From contig NZ_CAKMSS010000005.1 in assembly GCF_928382285.1 (NCBI RefSeq), forward strand, positions 124,001 through 188,000: 64,000 nucleotides of DNA, written 5' to 3'. This document shows positions 29,148 through 38,043 of this stretch, one piece after another. The notes beneath the pieces were generated by a model. That model searched no databases. It was not told the DNA's origin and saw nothing but the letters and a program-made list of their open reading frames with translations. Every line of letters begins with the position of its first letter. Position 1 is the stretch's first letter. A program made the position numbers and the translations under genes. This DNA comes from Rothia nasimurium (lineage in GTDB: Bacteria; Actinomycetota; Actinomycetes; Actinomycetales; Micrococcaceae).

Positions 29148-29813
29148 TTAGTTGACCCAGGTGATGACCTCTTCGGCGGGCTTGCGGGTCTGGGGCCAGG
29201 GCAGCTCTTCAGCGCGGTAGCCAAGGGCCAGCATGGTGACGATGCCTTCGGTTTCGGGGTCGATGATGCCGTGATCGGCTAGCAGGGCGTTGACCTTGTC
29301 GGCGTTGAAGCCTTCGATGGGGCAGGAGTCAACGCCGATGAGAGCGGCTGCGGTCATCATGTTGCCCAGGGCGATGTAGGTTTGCTTGGCGGACCAGTCG
29401 AAGAGAGCACGGTCGGTGGTGAGGCCCATGTCGTTGACCTGGAAGCTCTTGTAGGTTTCGAGGGCTTTGGCGTGCTCTTCGGGGGAGAGATTGCGGGAGG
29501 CGAGTGAGGCTTGCATATGGGGGCCGTCGTGCTGCATGTCGCGCTTGGCTAGGAGCAGGACGAAGTGGCTTGCGCCGCCGAGCTGACGGGCAGCTCCCCA
29601 GCTGAAGGGCTTGAGAGCTTCACGGATCTCGGGGTTTTGCAGGACGACGAAGCGCCAGCCCTGAGCGCCGACGGAGCTGGGGGAGAGGCGAGCGGTTTCG
29701 AGGATGTAGGTGATGTCGTCGTCGCTGATTTTCTTCTCGGGATCGAAGAACTTGATGGCACGACGGCGCTGGGCGGCGTCGAGGACGAGCTGCTTGATGG
29801 CTTGGTTCTGCAT
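29148..29813 (-). CDS. Nitroreductase-family NAD(P)H oxidoreductase
   Basis: 221-residue FMN-dependent nitroreductase-fold protein. N-terminal RRAIKFFDPEKKISDDDI and the segment ARLSPSSVGAQGWRFVVL bind the FMN phosphate; C-terminal VTMLALGYRAEELPWPQTRK is the family end. Related to NfsB/YdgI/YfkO types. The physiological substrate (quinone, nitro compound or flavin) is unknown. Its composition is close to the core genome, unlike the genes that follow. Confidence 0.85.
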   Translation of the reverse strand: MQNQAIKQLVLDAAQRRRAIKFFDPEKKISDDDITYILETARLSPSSVGAQGWRFVVLQNPEIREALKPFSWGAARQLGGASHFVLLLAKRDMQHDGPHMQASLASRNLSPEEHAKALETYKSFQVNDMGLTTDRALFDWSAKQTYIALGNMMTAAALIGVDSCPIEGFNADKVNALLADHGIIDPETEGIVTMLALGYRAEELPWPQTRKPAEEVITWVN

Positions 29814-30149
29814 GGGGTGATCCTTGTACGTTTGACGAGGAGTGGGTCTATTTAGGCAACGGTGAAAGGGCGTTAGTTATTCCGAGTTACAGGACTGAAT
29901 GACGAAGAAAACCCAGATTCAACTGAATAATTTAAAATCCTGCTAATAAATGGAGAGCTGTGAGGAAAATCCTGACAACTCGCGAATGCTGATATCTGCC
30001 CTTCAGGTTAGCAAAACAAGTTTAGAAGAGCCGAAGGGCACTTAACGGCTTCATCCAGAGCGCTATGAGGGCACCTTATGAAAACTAATGTTTGAATTTT
30101 GGTTCCTGATGAATCCGTTGCCTAGTAATGAGTTCAACTTGTGAGTAAA
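29814..30149. other. Non-coding gap before the DRT RNA region
   Basis: A+T-rich sequence between the nitroreductase start and the structured RNA region. It includes the nitroreductase promoter region and a short inverted repeat near 30026-30054 (AGCCG with CGGCT). No coding frame with family resemblance was found. Confidence 0.4.
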
Positions 30150-30386
30150 CCTGAAAATTAAGTGGGTGTAGCTCATGAGATTCTGAACTACACCCACCCA
30201 GAGGGTTCTCAATCTAGAGAGGCCGAGGTCTCGTGAAAGATGACCATCTAAATTTTGATTCAAATCCTTTAATTTTGAATCAAGTTGCACTGTGTGTGGT
30301 ACGCCCAAACGGTGAATTTCCTACTCAGCTCCTAGGAATCTCAACCGCATCTATGAAAGTACTAGTAAAGGGTGCTTACAACGATA
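30150..30386 (-). ncRNA. Candidate DRT3 non-coding RNA with ACACACA tract
   Basis: Minus-strand region immediately after the second reverse-transcriptase stop. Read 5' to 3' it shows: a hairpin with CGGT/ACCG and TTCCTA/TAGGAA stems (30347-30310); an unpaired CCACACACA tract (30299-30291); a perfect 10-bp hairpin TTGATTCAAA with its complement and 9-base loop (30283-30255); and a final perfect 10-bp hairpin GTGGGTGTAG/CTACACCCAC (30197-30162) followed by TTAATTTT. DRT type 3 systems use a ncRNA, and an ACACAC template for the first enzyme is what I recall for that class. Boundaries are approximate and transcription is inferred. Confidence 0.62.
30162..30197 (-). terminator. Terminal hairpin of the DRT RNA/operon
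   Basis: Minus-strand GTGGGTGTAG (30197-30188) and CTACACCCAC (30171-30162) pair perfectly around a 16-base loop, then TTAATTTT. It would end both the operon transcript and the candidate ncRNA. Confidence 0.55.
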
Positions 30387-32450
30387 CTAGTATACCTCAA
30401 TAAATCTTTTTTTCAAGAGCTCTACGTGTAAGTCTGTAGACATCCAATCAGTAGGCCCTTGAAGAGTTCCTGGTTCACGGAATAAAGAATTCTGATTTCG
30501 TCCTTGCATAAAATTATTTACTTTTAGATTCTCTATTAAGCGTTTTCTATTGGTTTGACTTACTGCCGGGCATGATAGATACTCTAAAGCAAGAATCTGA
30601 ACTTCAGTTGAGCTCAAGTCCAGCCCGGAGTCTAGCAGTTCTTTAAGTAAATCGAATATATCTGATAAAATTAATTGTATGTATTCATTACGCTTTGCAG
30701 AATCTTCCATACTAATTAAAACTTTCAAGAATACAGAGTAGATTATAGGTGATTTAATATTCCGTGTTTTTGTATACTTATAGAAATTAAAAATAGCGCT
30801 TAGATTGGTATGTTTGTCCGCGCTTGGAGATTTTGCTAAGCCTGAAATGAGATAAATAGTGTGAACCCCGGAAGTATCCTTTTTAATATCAAAATTAACT
30901 TGATTTAGAATCATTTTGTAGTAGAAATTTCTAAAATGATAATTTGTATTTATATCATCACAGGTGTCACGTAGAAATTTTTCTGCAGTTGATATCACTC
31001 TAAGTAGCTTTACTGCAGTTGTCTCGGCCCGATACGAGTTGTACAGATGAAAACAAACCTGCACGTAAGATTTTAGTCTTTCGCATATATAATCTGTATC
31101 TTTAGTATCTAAAGTTTGATTATGCGTATGGCAAATATTTATAAATCTATCAAGTTCCCGCTCCAAAATAGTTAGAGCTGCTTTCGAAATAACCGAGGTG
31201 TCCATATCGTTTTCAGACAATAGTTGGTTGTATGAAGAACATAGTTTTTCTGATCTAGAAAATCTTCGCTCCCCATCCAATGTAGGAGGGTAAGATGACT
31301 TTACAATATCATTGAAAGGTTCTGTAAAGTATTTTAGCGAGCTAGCAGCGTTTGTATTAGTTACTTGGCTTTTGGCTTCATTCAACATGAAACGATACTG
31401 ATATAAACTATCTGATAATATGTCTCTTATTAAATTTAAGTCTTCAACTCTATTAGCAAATATAAAATAATCGTCCATATAACGATTAATAACATAATCC
31501 TCACCAAAAATAAGGTTTTTTTCAGAAATTATTTTCTCACAGGAAGTATCAATTTTTTGCATCAGAATTTCGTAGAATATTCTTGATAATTCACTACCGA
31601 CAATGATTCCATGTGTTTCGTTATCATTCATTTTTTGTAGCAATTTGTCGAAAGTACCCGCGAAACTATAGCCTGTTTCTTTGATCTTCTGCTTTGTTAC
31701 CTGTTTGCCATGAATTGACCAAGAGATTGAATGAGTGTAGACAGATGCAAAACAGTTTTGAATGTCTGTTTTAAGCATATAGTTATATTGGCGATTATTT
31801 TTTGCGTACTTGCCACTATCGTAATATCTTGATATTATCTCATAATCACTATAGTTAAAATAAGTTCGTTGTAAGTCATTTTCATTTTCTGAGATAGACT
31901 TAAAATTATAGATTTCCTCATCTCTCTTCCACTTATGAACTCTGAGTTTAATGTGGCTGGCTATAGATGTTGGTTTTCTTAGAGAGAATCTACTTTTTGA
32001 GCAGCTTTCAATGATTGAATATTTAAATAAATAGTAAAATATTGAAACTTGAATCTGTGATCCGTAATGAGGTATAGAAAGTACTCTGTAGCTTTCTGAG
32101 TTTTTTCTAATCTTATATGAGAACGGGGTGTAATGTTTGGACATAATTTTATCTACATTTAAATCAATTGTTCCTAATAATTTTGGGTCATCATTCCCTA
32201 AATTTGTCAATTTTGCGATATCTGTACCAAACAAAATATTTAAAAATATTCGTCTCTCGATACTCACATTAGTGAATCTAAGGTATAGTTTTTCTTTATT
32301 ATTAGACGTCTTTGAAACTATCGATGGTTTCATTTGCTCAAGTTTTAGATAAATTTGGTTATTAGAGAAAAAAGGTGGGAGCTCGAAAGGTAGTGTTTCG
32401 GTTAGCAACGGGGAGAAGAGAGTATCTTTTCTCTTTATTGTTTTACGCAA
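30387..32450 (-). CDS. drt3b: Defence reverse transcriptase 2 (Drt3b/UG8-like)
   Basis: 687 residues. Polymerase motifs: A with TDIQNCF (228-234), B with GIIVGSELSR (281-290), C with YMDD (324-327), D around MLNEAKSQVTN. Motif B resembles Abi/unknown-group enzymes rather than group II introns. About 300 C-terminal residues without a recognised nuclease are rich in predicted helices, as in Abi-type enzymes. It starts at TTG 32450, overlapping the previous gene by 8 bases, with GGAAAG upstream. Very A+T-rich. The Drt3b label rests on pairing with another RT plus the ncRNA; a different two-RT class is possible. Confidence 0.75.
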   Translation of the reverse strand: MRKTIKRKDTLFSPLLTETLPFELPPFFSNNQIYLKLEQMKPSIVSKTSNNKEKLYLRFTNVSIERRIFLNILFGTDIAKLTNLGNDDPKLLGTIDLNVDKIMSKHYTPFSYKIRKNSESYRVLSIPHYGSQIQVSIFYYLFKYSIIESCSKSRFSLRKPTSIASHIKLRVHKWKRDEEIYNFKSISENENDLQRTYFNYSDYEIISRYYDSGKYAKNNRQYNYMLKTDIQNCFASVYTHSISWSIHGKQVTKQKIKETGYSFAGTFDKLLQKMNDNETHGIIVGSELSRIFYEILMQKIDTSCEKIISEKNLIFGEDYVINRYMDDYFIFANRVEDLNLIRDILSDSLYQYRFMLNEAKSQVTNTNAASSLKYFTEPFNDIVKSSYPPTLDGERRFSRSEKLCSSYNQLLSENDMDTSVISKAALTILERELDRFINICHTHNQTLDTKDTDYICERLKSYVQVCFHLYNSYRAETTAVKLLRVISTAEKFLRDTCDDINTNYHFRNFYYKMILNQVNFDIKKDTSGVHTIYLISGLAKSPSADKHTNLSAIFNFYKYTKTRNIKSPIIYSVFLKVLISMEDSAKRNEYIQLILSDIFDLLKELLDSGLDLSSTEVQILALEYLSCPAVSQTNRKRLIENLKVNNFMQGRNQNSLFREPGTLQGPTDWMSTDLHVELLKKRFIEVY

Positions 32451-33852
32451 TTTCTTTCCATATTCTCTTAGCTGAATTTATTTTCTTGGGAGTCGTTTTG
32501 TAGAACGTCTGTTTTACGTAACCATCTTTGAAAGAAAGATTTTTTATATTTCTGGGAACTGGAATTGAAGAATTTATTTCTGTTTTTTGAATTGTAGCGT
32601 TAAGATAATGATCCAGCTGGCGAAGCCTAGAAGTTTTGTAATTTGTAATATGATGATTATTAAAATATGCACCAAAAACTTTTTTGCGTTTGTATGAGTT
32701 TAATTTGGAGTTACTTGTCAAGAAAAGAATTCGGTGGAATAATTCCTTTTGTGAACGGCCTAGCCCTTGCTGCCGTATAAATATTTCGAATGACTTATCA
32801 ATACGCTTTTTGTACCGGCGGTATTTCTGGTCGCTAATATCGATCTGAACAATCTGCGAATTAAAAGCGGAATTTACTCTAGCATGCTGGTTAATTAAGA
32901 ATTTATATCCGATAAAATTGAATGAATATGAATCTTGGCTTGGTTGCATGTGATAATTTATCGAAGTTTTACCATCATTTAAACTTAAATTCAGCGATCG
33001 CAGAAAATCCTCTATATTAGACTTTGTTAGATCCCCATTAGTTGTTGTACAATATTTTATTACCAAGAAGTCGTCGACAAATCTAAAGTAATGGTCGGGC
33101 TGGAATTTAGCTCTGAATTTTGAATCTAAATTCTCTAAAAAAATTGCTGCTAATGCTGAACTGAGTGCTACCCCTCTAGGGATACCGATCTCCATGGTAG
33201 AACCTGAAAGAACCAGGTACTCCGATAGCATCTTTCTTACTAGATGCTTGATGTTTTCATCAACTTCAAAATTTGAATCTAGTAATTCCAGCAGTTTCCT
33301 ATGATCTATTGTTTCATAAAAACTCTGTATGTCAAACCTAGCGACATCACAAGGAACTTTCGTGTTTAATATGTTTTTTATTTGAGGAATTATATATTCC
33401 TTATTCTCTGTTTTTGTTTTATATTTTTCATTAAGATAGTTTTTTACACATAAATCAATTATTTTAAATATATATTCCGGATGGTCGGAGGAAAAAATTT
33501 TTTTACCTTGATATGTGCGGAAAGTTAGAGCCCATGTGAAATCAGGCGATTCTACTAAATTTTGTATTTCAATTGAGATTTCTGCAATTTTTGTATTTAC
33601 TCGATACCTTAAGTATTTTTGATGTAACTCTCTAAGTCTTCTATATTTGCGAACACTGCTTCTTCTTTGAGAGGAGCCAGCGGGGAAGTTCGATATTTCA
33701 ATTCTTTTCTGGGCTCTTATTTCACTTAGTGTAATGGATTTTTGGTTGATTTCTGGAAAGAGCTTCAGTATGGGCTTCCCTTTGTTTATTTCATCCTTCC
33801 AAACTTTATTAATATTCTGTTCACTAAATATTCCATATTTTTTGGATTGCAT
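32443..33852 (-). CDS. drt3a: Defence reverse transcriptase 1 (Drt3a/UG3-like)
   Basis: 469 residues. Catalytic motifs: A FDIQSFYETID (173-183), B GIPRGVALSS (223-232), C FVDD (258-261), D LNDGKTSINY. N-terminal ~90 residues are basic and could bind RNA; no maturase, endonuclease or integrase domain is seen, which argues against a mobile intron. ATG 33852 is chosen over 33900 because AAAGGATAAAAGG precedes it and no overlap with the restriction gene is then needed (16-base gap). A+T-rich. It probably uses the adjacent RNA as template; this is inferred from system type. Confidence 0.77.
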   Translation of the reverse strand: MQSKKYGIFSEQNINKVWKDEINKGKPILKLFPEINQKSITLSEIRAQKRIEISNFPAGSSQRRSSVRKYRRLRELHQKYLRYRVNTKIAEISIEIQNLVESPDFTWALTFRTYQGKKIFSSDHPEYIFKIIDLCVKNYLNEKYKTKTENKEYIIPQIKNILNTKVPCDVARFDIQSFYETIDHRKLLELLDSNFEVDENIKHLVRKMLSEYLVLSGSTMEIGIPRGVALSSALAAIFLENLDSKFRAKFQPDHYFRFVDDFLVIKYCTTTNGDLTKSNIEDFLRSLNLSLNDGKTSINYHMQPSQDSYSFNFIGYKFLINQHARVNSAFNSQIVQIDISDQKYRRYKKRIDKSFEIFIRQQGLGRSQKELFHRILFLTSNSKLNSYKRKKVFGAYFNNHHITNYKTSRLRQLDHYLNATIQKTEINSSIPVPRNIKNLSFKDGYVKQTFYKTTPKKINSAKRIWKEIA

Positions 33853-33868
33853 TTTCCTTTTATCCTTT

Positions 33869-36421
33869 CTATTTTGTAATTGCAGAGTCAAATAGGCCAA
33901 TAGCTCTTAAATTTTTGTGACTGTGAATACCCGTATATGAGAGTGAGGCATCTTCATAGCGGCGGAATGCAAAAACTGCCTGATTCATATGCACCGAATT
34001 GAAAACCCGCAAACTAACCAGTAATTCGAAATCAGCAACGCTCAGGCCCGTAACTGTCTTAAATAAGTCCGGTTCAATCTTCGAAATAACATCCTGCAGG
34101 GTATTTTCGCGGAAATCGGTGAGATACATAAAAGCTGGAATGCGAGTTGCAAACTTGATAAGTTTTTCTTGAATCTTCTTTCGCTTATCTTTATATTCTT
34201 TCTCTTCCGCAGATAGTTTCTTCTTCTCGCGTGCAGACAAGGAAGCACCTTTAGACTTCTTCGTCTCAGAAACCTTGTCACTCTTATTAACTACAGTTTC
34301 AATGACATCAGTACCCAGGGCACGGAAGCCCTCAATCTGCATGATAGCTTCCATCGCAGCCTCACTATTCATGACCCTACGAAGCGTCGCATTATCAACA
34401 TTTACCAAGACAGCTGACTCCCATTTACGAGCCAAAAGCGTCGCAGAGGTACCAGCCATAGCAATATCAAGAATGCTCCCAGCATCTATCTGAGTCATTT
34501 TCGCACCGTCGTAGGCAAGCACGGGCAAAAATTTAACCAACTCAGCCACCGAATTCTCAGGATTCGACTCGGACGGATTCAGCTTTTGGCCATACTCAGC
34601 TATCTGACGCAAAGCCCGCGTCGGTGCAAAATCAAAGACAAAAGCAACAGGCTTCAAGATATCTTCTCTGCTGGGATCATCACCATCAGGATTCCTAATC
34701 GACCACGGCGATTGAACCCGGAAAGCAGCCTGAAAATATGTTTCAGGGCTCGACAAGTTCCTCAACATTAAAATCGAAGACCATTGCTTGACTGTCACAC
34801 CCGTGGTGAGCTTCCCACACGATAACGTAATCGTCTTAGAGCTATAACCACCACCAATAGCGTTACGAACGGGCGGTAAAGCCTCAACACCTACCCCAGC
34901 TTCGGCACCAGCTACAACCAAAACCTGATAATCATGCCAGTAGGTATTGTGCCTGGCCTTTAGAAGTCTAGCCATAGCATGACAAGCTGAAACATTAGGC
35001 AGGAACCAGAATGAGTGCTGTAGATACGGTAGGAGTCTAACGTCGGCGTAGGGGAAAGGCGGACGAGAACCTGAACGGAGAGCGTCTAGCTGAGTTGGTG
35101 CATGTTCACCACGAATCAGGTCTAACCATTTCTGCACATCTGATTCATGCACAAACCTAGCCTCAGCCCCGGTTCCTGTTGTTTCAAAGAAACTGTTGAG
35201 GTCGAACTCGTCAAACTCACCTTGACTTGCAATTGATAGAATATCGTCAGGCATTTGGTAGGTCATCAGGCGCATTTCAGGCAGGGAACCGTAGGGATTA
35301 AACTCGCCAGGGTGCTCCTGTTCCCAATCAACTTTCGCCTGTTGCTCATCGGTGTAGGTCCAGTTAAAGATTTGCTCTTCGATGAACTCACCACTGGTTA
35401 GAGCTTTAAAAGGTGTACCTGAGAGGTAAAGGTACGCCCTGGTTGTAATAGGTAGGAAGTCCTCTTCGGAATTGTTGAGTTCATCTAGTTCTTCGTCAAA
35501 AGTCCTAAGCGAGTCGTGAAATTCAGCCTTAAATTCTGCCTGACGTTCTTTGGCTTCTTCGCCTTCGAAAAGTTCCTTTGCTTTATCACGCCAGGCACCG
35601 AAATGGTACTCGTCAAAAATAACAAGGTCCCAGTTAATGGTGTGGAGCCACTCATTTTTAGCTTTGATGAGCCCTGTTGCCCTGTCCCGGCCCATTAGGT
35701 CTTGGAAAGACCCAAAATATACGAGTGGCCGTGAGGGGTCGTATTCTTCCTGTGCGGCTTTTCTCGACGCGTTGAGGTATTGCCATCCCTCAAAATCAAT
35801 GTGAGATTCAAGGTCCTCTTGCCAGGCTGACTGTACTGCTGGTTTGAAGGTAACAACCAGAACGCGCTGGGCATTCATTTTTTGGGCCAGCTTATAAGCG
35901 GTAAAGGTTTTACCGAAACGCATTTTGGCGTTCCACAGGAATCGGGGCGTGACATCGGGTTCTTCGTGCCAGAGTGAAAAATAGTAATCGTAGGTAAAAT
36001 CTACGGCACGTTGTTGTTCGGGGCGGAGCCCAAAAGTTTGGTGGCGCTTACCTGAAAAGACCTGGCCTAAACGGATTTCCTCAATGGCTGTTAATACATC
36101 GGTAACTGTGCAGCGAACCCACTCACGCGACGACCCAATAGCGGGGTTATCGAACCCTTTAGCCTTGAGATGGTTAATGACATCTCTATCCTTGAAAAGA
36201 CTGCCATCCTGACGCTCTGCTAGGACATCTATGTGGAGGGTGTATTCCTGCTGCATTTGCCCTTGAGACTGCCGAATACGGTCATTGACATCAGCCTGGG
36301 TGGTCTGGCCAATCTTGATGAGACCCTCATAACCAGCAGGAGGGTTATTTGGTGTCCAAGCGTAGACCTTGAGACGGGCTGAGGGCTTTTCAGGGAGGAG
36401 CGCTTCAATCTTTTGACTCAC
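33869..36421 (-). CDS. GIY-YIG nuclease-helicase restriction protein
   Basis: 850 residues. An N-terminal GIY-YIG/T5orf172-like segment (~18-80; VYAWTPNN, then LIKIGQTTQADVNDRIRQS) precedes a superfamily 2 motor with Walker A NAKMRFGKTFTAYKLA (~165-180), DEYH (270-273) in place of DEAD, and LSGTPFKAL as motif III. Its start overlaps the methyltransferase stop by four bases, so it is the likely restriction subunit: an ATP-driven translocase with an attached nuclease. C-terminal ~200 residues unassigned. GIY-YIG assignment is moderately sure; the restriction role is from context. Confidence 0.75.
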   Translation of the reverse strand: MSQKIEALLPEKPSARLKVYAWTPNNPPAGYEGLIKIGQTTQADVNDRIRQSQGQMQQEYTLHIDVLAERQDGSLFKDRDVINHLKAKGFDNPAIGSSREWVRCTVTDVLTAIEEIRLGQVFSGKRHQTFGLRPEQQRAVDFTYDYYFSLWHEEPDVTPRFLWNAKMRFGKTFTAYKLAQKMNAQRVLVVTFKPAVQSAWQEDLESHIDFEGWQYLNASRKAAQEEYDPSRPLVYFGSFQDLMGRDRATGLIKAKNEWLHTINWDLVIFDEYHFGAWRDKAKELFEGEEAKERQAEFKAEFHDSLRTFDEELDELNNSEEDFLPITTRAYLYLSGTPFKALTSGEFIEEQIFNWTYTDEQQAKVDWEQEHPGEFNPYGSLPEMRLMTYQMPDDILSIASQGEFDEFDLNSFFETTGTGAEARFVHESDVQKWLDLIRGEHAPTQLDALRSGSRPPFPYADVRLLPYLQHSFWFLPNVSACHAMARLLKARHNTYWHDYQVLVVAGAEAGVGVEALPPVRNAIGGGYSSKTITLSCGKLTTGVTVKQWSSILMLRNLSSPETYFQAAFRVQSPWSIRNPDGDDPSREDILKPVAFVFDFAPTRALRQIAEYGQKLNPSESNPENSVAELVKFLPVLAYDGAKMTQIDAGSILDIAMAGTSATLLARKWESAVLVNVDNATLRRVMNSEAAMEAIMQIEGFRALGTDVIETVVNKSDKVSETKKSKGASLSAREKKKLSAEEKEYKDKRKKIQEKLIKFATRIPAFMYLTDFRENTLQDVISKIEPDLFKTVTGLSVADFELLVSLRVFNSVHMNQAVFAFRRYEDASLSYTGIHSHKNLRAIGLFDSAITK

Positions 36422-38043
36422 AGCAGTTCTTCCTCCATGGGGTGAACAACCGACTGAATATGGGAGATTTCTTCTTCCGTTAGCCCGTACTTTGCAAATA
36501 AATCTTCATCAGTCCAAGAACGGTCCCAACTCTGAACAGGTACAAAGCTATAGACATGTTTTGGTGCGTCTTGAGTCGACTTTCTCAATGAAACCAGAAA
36601 ACGTGCGAACTGGGTTCTAAGGTAGGAGGCTAGACTCTTTGCCTCATCCTCAGTGTCGAAGTGACCAGCAACTAGGTAGGTTTCAGTACAAGCTGATCCT
36701 GGCTCTGCGATGATAGGACGCGAGAGAAACATGGTTTCAACTGCGGCACTGGTGCCCTGAACTCTCGTCATCAAGACTTTCCACTGGTCAATCCAATCTT
36801 GATTAGATGGAATCTCATTTCTTTCCATCCAGCTAATACGTTGGGAACCAAAAAGAGTGATAGGGGATTCCATTCCCTTTGAATGTGCGTTTCCATGAAC
36901 GTAAGTTCGTAGACCGAAAGGCTTTTGACTAGAAACCATTTTGTCCATGGTTTCTTCTTCAACGGCCTGTACCTTTTCGAGAATAGAAACCGCCTGGTTG
37001 GATCTCACTAGCACATCAAACTGGTCAAGGTACCGCTCGACTGGCTCTCCTGTGGGCTTGCCGTCCCAGATAGTTTGAACGCTACACTTACCGTCATGAT
37101 TCTTATCCCAGAGGAAGTAGGAAACACCTCCACGAATTTTTACACCGGGGAAGGCCTCATAGAGTTTGGGGTAGTCTACGAGTGCTTTCATACGGTGGTC
37201 AGATAGCATTTTTTGCCGGTATTCATCTAAGCCCTTACCGCCAGCAAACCACCGGGACGGGGTAATAAAGACCGCAAACTTTGGGTCAAGCTCTAAAGCC
37301 TTCTCAACAAAGTGCTGGTAGATAGGAGAAGCAGAGGCCCCATGCCCACCATCTGAGAGCTGGTAAGGCGGGTTGCCAATCACGACGTCAAACTGCATAT
37401 CTTCTCCAAAAATCTTTCTTATCAGTGTTCGAGGTTCGTCTGTGTGTATAAAAGCGTAGGCATGGGATTCAAAGTCGTCACCTCGGCTATATTCCGCTTC
37501 GTTAGCCCCACAGAAAGAACAGCGTCTATTGACGTAGGTGTACTTCTTTGTCTTAGCGTTTTTGCGACTGATTAGCTTCTTCTTCCCACCAGTCCAAGTG
37601 TGCTCCATCCGCTCAAACCAGATATTGCCGTCATCAGTCTCAAAAGCAGTGCAAATTGAATGTTTCTTCGAGGCCCACTTGGAACAATAAACACTACGCC
37701 GGGCTATTAGAGCCGTTATCTCAGTAATCGCTATCCCGTAGACCTGGCGGGTCAAAATATGATTGACCCTTTCTTGAACATCGGGAATTTTGTCTTCGAG
37801 CCCTTTTACCAGGCGTGAAGTAATTTCACGTAAGAAGACCCCTGACTTCGTGAAAGGGTCGAAAAATTTCACGTCAGGATTAGACCAAATATCCTCACCA
37901 TAACGCTCCTCCCAGGAGCGAGCCACCTGGTCGAGCATAGCCACAGCCAAGGCGGGCGGGGTGAAAACCTCATCGTTTGAGAGGTTCGCTATGCAGGTCA
38001 AAACATCAGGGTTATGGCCCCTTAACAGAGTGTTTTCTGTCAT
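36418..38043 (-). CDS. Eco57I-type adenine DNA methyltransferase
   Basis: 541 residues. SAM-binding motif I FFDPFTKSGVFLREI (60-74), catalytic motif IV NPPY (224-227) for N6-adenine methylation, a possible zinc finger (C-SFC, residues 175-178) between them, and a C-terminal half that may recognise DNA. The ATG directly follows the stop of the upstream methyltransferase-like gene and its own stop overlaps the nuclease-helicase start, so the three form one translationally coupled restriction-modification unit. Recognition sequence unknown. Confidence 0.83.
   Translation of the reverse strand: MTENTLLRGHNPDVLTCIANLSNDEVFTPPALAVAMLDQVARSWEERYGEDIWSNPDVKFFDPFTKSGVFLREITSRLVKGLEDKIPDVQERVNHILTRQVYGIAITEITALIARRSVYCSKWASKKHSICTAFETDDGNIWFERMEHTWTGGKKKLISRKNAKTKKYTYVNRRCSFCGANEAEYSRGDDFESHAYAFIHTDEPRTLIRKIFGEDMQFDVVIGNPPYQLSDGGHGASASPIYQHFVEKALELDPKFAVFITPSRWFAGGKGLDEYRQKMLSDHRMKALVDYPKLYEAFPGVKIRGGVSYFLWDKNHDGKCSVQTIWDGKPTGEPVERYLDQFDVLVRSNQAVSILEKVQAVEEETMDKMVSSQKPFGLRTYVHGNAHSKGMESPITLFGSQRISWMERNEIPSNQDWIDQWKVLMTRVQGTSAAVETMFLSRPIIAEPGSACTETYLVAGHFDTEDEAKSLASYLRTQFARFLVSLRKSTQDAPKHVYSFVPVQSWDRSWTDEDLFAKYGLTEEEISHIQSVVHPMEEELL

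Noticed and set aside
30063..30308. 81-codon minus-strand open frame after the second RT
   Set aside because: It lies within the structured RNA region, covers two perfect hairpins, has no ribosome site and resembles no family.
30387..33852. Group II intron or retron explanation for the RT genes
   Set aside because: No maturase/X or endonuclease domain, no intron ends recognised, and two RTs in one operon; a retron would have one RT and an msr-msd RNA, usually upstream.
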